Source: Cinclus cinclus (lineage: Eukaryota > Chordata > Aves > Passeriformes > Cinclidae). Taken from it: a stretch of 64,000 nucleotides of DNA. The stretch is taken from the NCBI RefSeq assembly GCF_963662255.1, contig NC_085052.1:7381307-7445306 (forward strand), read 5' to 3'. Shown here piece after piece: positions 62,738-64,000 of the stretch. How positions within the stretch are numbered: the first letter of the stretch is position 1; each line of letters begins with the position of its first letter. The translations under genes were made by a program, and so were the position numbers. Under the pieces are notes generated by a model. It ran no database searches. It was not told the origin of the DNA and saw only the letters and a program-made list of their open reading frames with translations.

Positions 62738-64000
62738 AGGAGAAATAAAGGGGCTTTTTTTTCCTTTCTATTTCTAAGGCTTCGGCTTTAAGAACAAGCT
62801 GCACCACATTATAACATTAAAAGTTTCATCGTCCTCCCTGGTGTAGATTGAATGGTTACCAGATGATACAGAAGTGGCTCTGACAGTGAATTGCCAGTCA
62901 CACACGTTTCTGTGATGAAACACCACAGAAATGCACTGGATTTGAAGCAATTCAGCTGATGCTGGCAGAGAAAATCCTCACTTGAACTTTGCACAGGGTA
63001 TTGCTCTCCAGAGCCCTCACTCCAACAGGCCAGGCCTCAGCACATCTCATCTACAACCTGCTGGCAACATTGCATTACTGATATCAGAGAGGATGACCTG
63101 GACATTTTATAGGAAAGTTTTCAATGTTGCAACCATTGCAACCATTGTTGGAAGGTTCCCCAGTATGATTTTATAGAAAAGAAAAAAAAAAATAAACCTA
63201 AACAGAAAACAAACAATTTATAATCAATATTGTCATGTCAGTAAAATACTTCAATATAGAATTTGATTTTTAAAAATTAACTAAGATTAGGCTTACCAAA
63301 ATATGACTGAACAGAGAAAAAAATAATAGAAAAAAAATTAAATTGTTAAAAATAGGAAGCAGAAGTTGTTAGGACAGTCTTTTAAAAAGAGGCAACCAGT
63401 GTTCCATACTTCACCTCCAGGATCACATTTGCATTTTGGCACTGGCAGCCTGATTTAGTTGACAGTCTCTTACAGCATTTGAAGCTTTGTTTTAAGAGAA
63501 GGTATATGAAACCACATGCTTGATGCTTACTTTTATCAAATAATTTCTAAATTTCAAATTATATAAATAGATTTGAAATGCCAGTGTATTTATTCTGCTC
63601 AATCACATTCTGTAACACTGCAGTGCAGCCTTATGTGCTACACAGAATCCAATGCCAGCTTATGCTTCTATTTTTTCTTTACATATTTCTAATAATTATT
63701 AAGTTCATTTTTCTTTGGTGAAAGAAGTAATGCTGGTTCACAACATGTGGACACCACCATATACTTCTGTCTGGTTCTCATTTGACTCTGGACAACTAAA
63801 CACCGAACAGAAACAACTAAAACATCATGAAAGTTATGTACTAGTAGAAAACTTATTTTCTGAGTCTTTCCACACTGCATAAATATTTTTCTTTAATCAG
63901 ATCTCCTTACTCTTAGGAAAACACAATGGCAAATATGTTCAAACCAGCATGAATCGAATTTAAACTGTAGTACTAACATCTTCAACAGACTCTATACACA

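Larger units (their letters stand above)
58846..64000 (-). other. ATRN: ATRN intron upstream of the first visible exon (partial)
   Basis: Intronic sequence reaching the right edge. I looked on the minus strand for the preceding Kelch exon (expected to end near FLAYDIA) and did not find it, so the intron should be at least 5.2 kb long. It contains a less AT-rich block (60340-60990) with an LTR-like stretch, and several short tandem duplications between 60777 and 63144. Confidence 0.75.

Noticed and set aside
58846..64000. The preceding Kelch exon
   Set aside because: No minus-strand segment resembling the expected blade was found; the frames at 62809-62994 and 63689-63880 show no Kelch glycine pair.

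Overview
The window is an internal piece of a large vertebrate nuclear gene, read on the minus strand. Ten exons, each with canonical GT/AG splice sites and compatible reading phases, join into about 527 codons that I recognise as attractin (ATRN). They cover the last Kelch blade, the PSI/plexin-like cysteine-rich modules, the C-type lectin domain, and the first and part of the second laminin-type EGF module. I assign ATRN rather than the paralogue ATRNL1 from remembered family sequence. The lectin start (HLCGERWNHIGDACL), the run NLSGNLASLTTSKEVEFVLD and the PSI exon around CSSTKRCVDSNAY all follow ATRN; ATRNL1 differs clearly in the lectin half.

The host is most likely a bird. A CR1 LINE 3' end at about 14600-14797 finishes in the ATTCTATG-like octamer, and there are a short reverse-oriented CR1 tail at 49879-49940 and an older degenerate one at 25243-25520. 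No primate- or rodent-type SINE was seen. The DNA is AT-rich, as expected for long avian introns. Another archosaur cannot be excluded.

Layout in gene order, right to left. 64000-58846 is intron. The Kelch exon is 58761-58845 and the Kelch/cysteine-rich exon 56948-57156. PSI exons lie at 54646-54764 and 48987-49119. The lectin domain is split between 47553-47734 and 38560-38773. PSI exons lie at 37688-37876 and 32886-33104. Laminin-EGF exons lie at 28434-28571 and, after a 16.5 kb intron, 11844-11937. 11843-1 is intron with no further exon found. Promoter, signal peptide, CUB domain, most of the Kelch propeller, transmembrane segment, cytoplasmic tail and 3' UTR lie outside.

Everything else is intronic: CR1 fragments, homopolymer and purine tracts, short tandem duplications, and a few compositionally unusual islands reported as findings. 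I saw no second gene, RNA gene, CRISPR array or intact mobile element, and no evidence for a new biological system.
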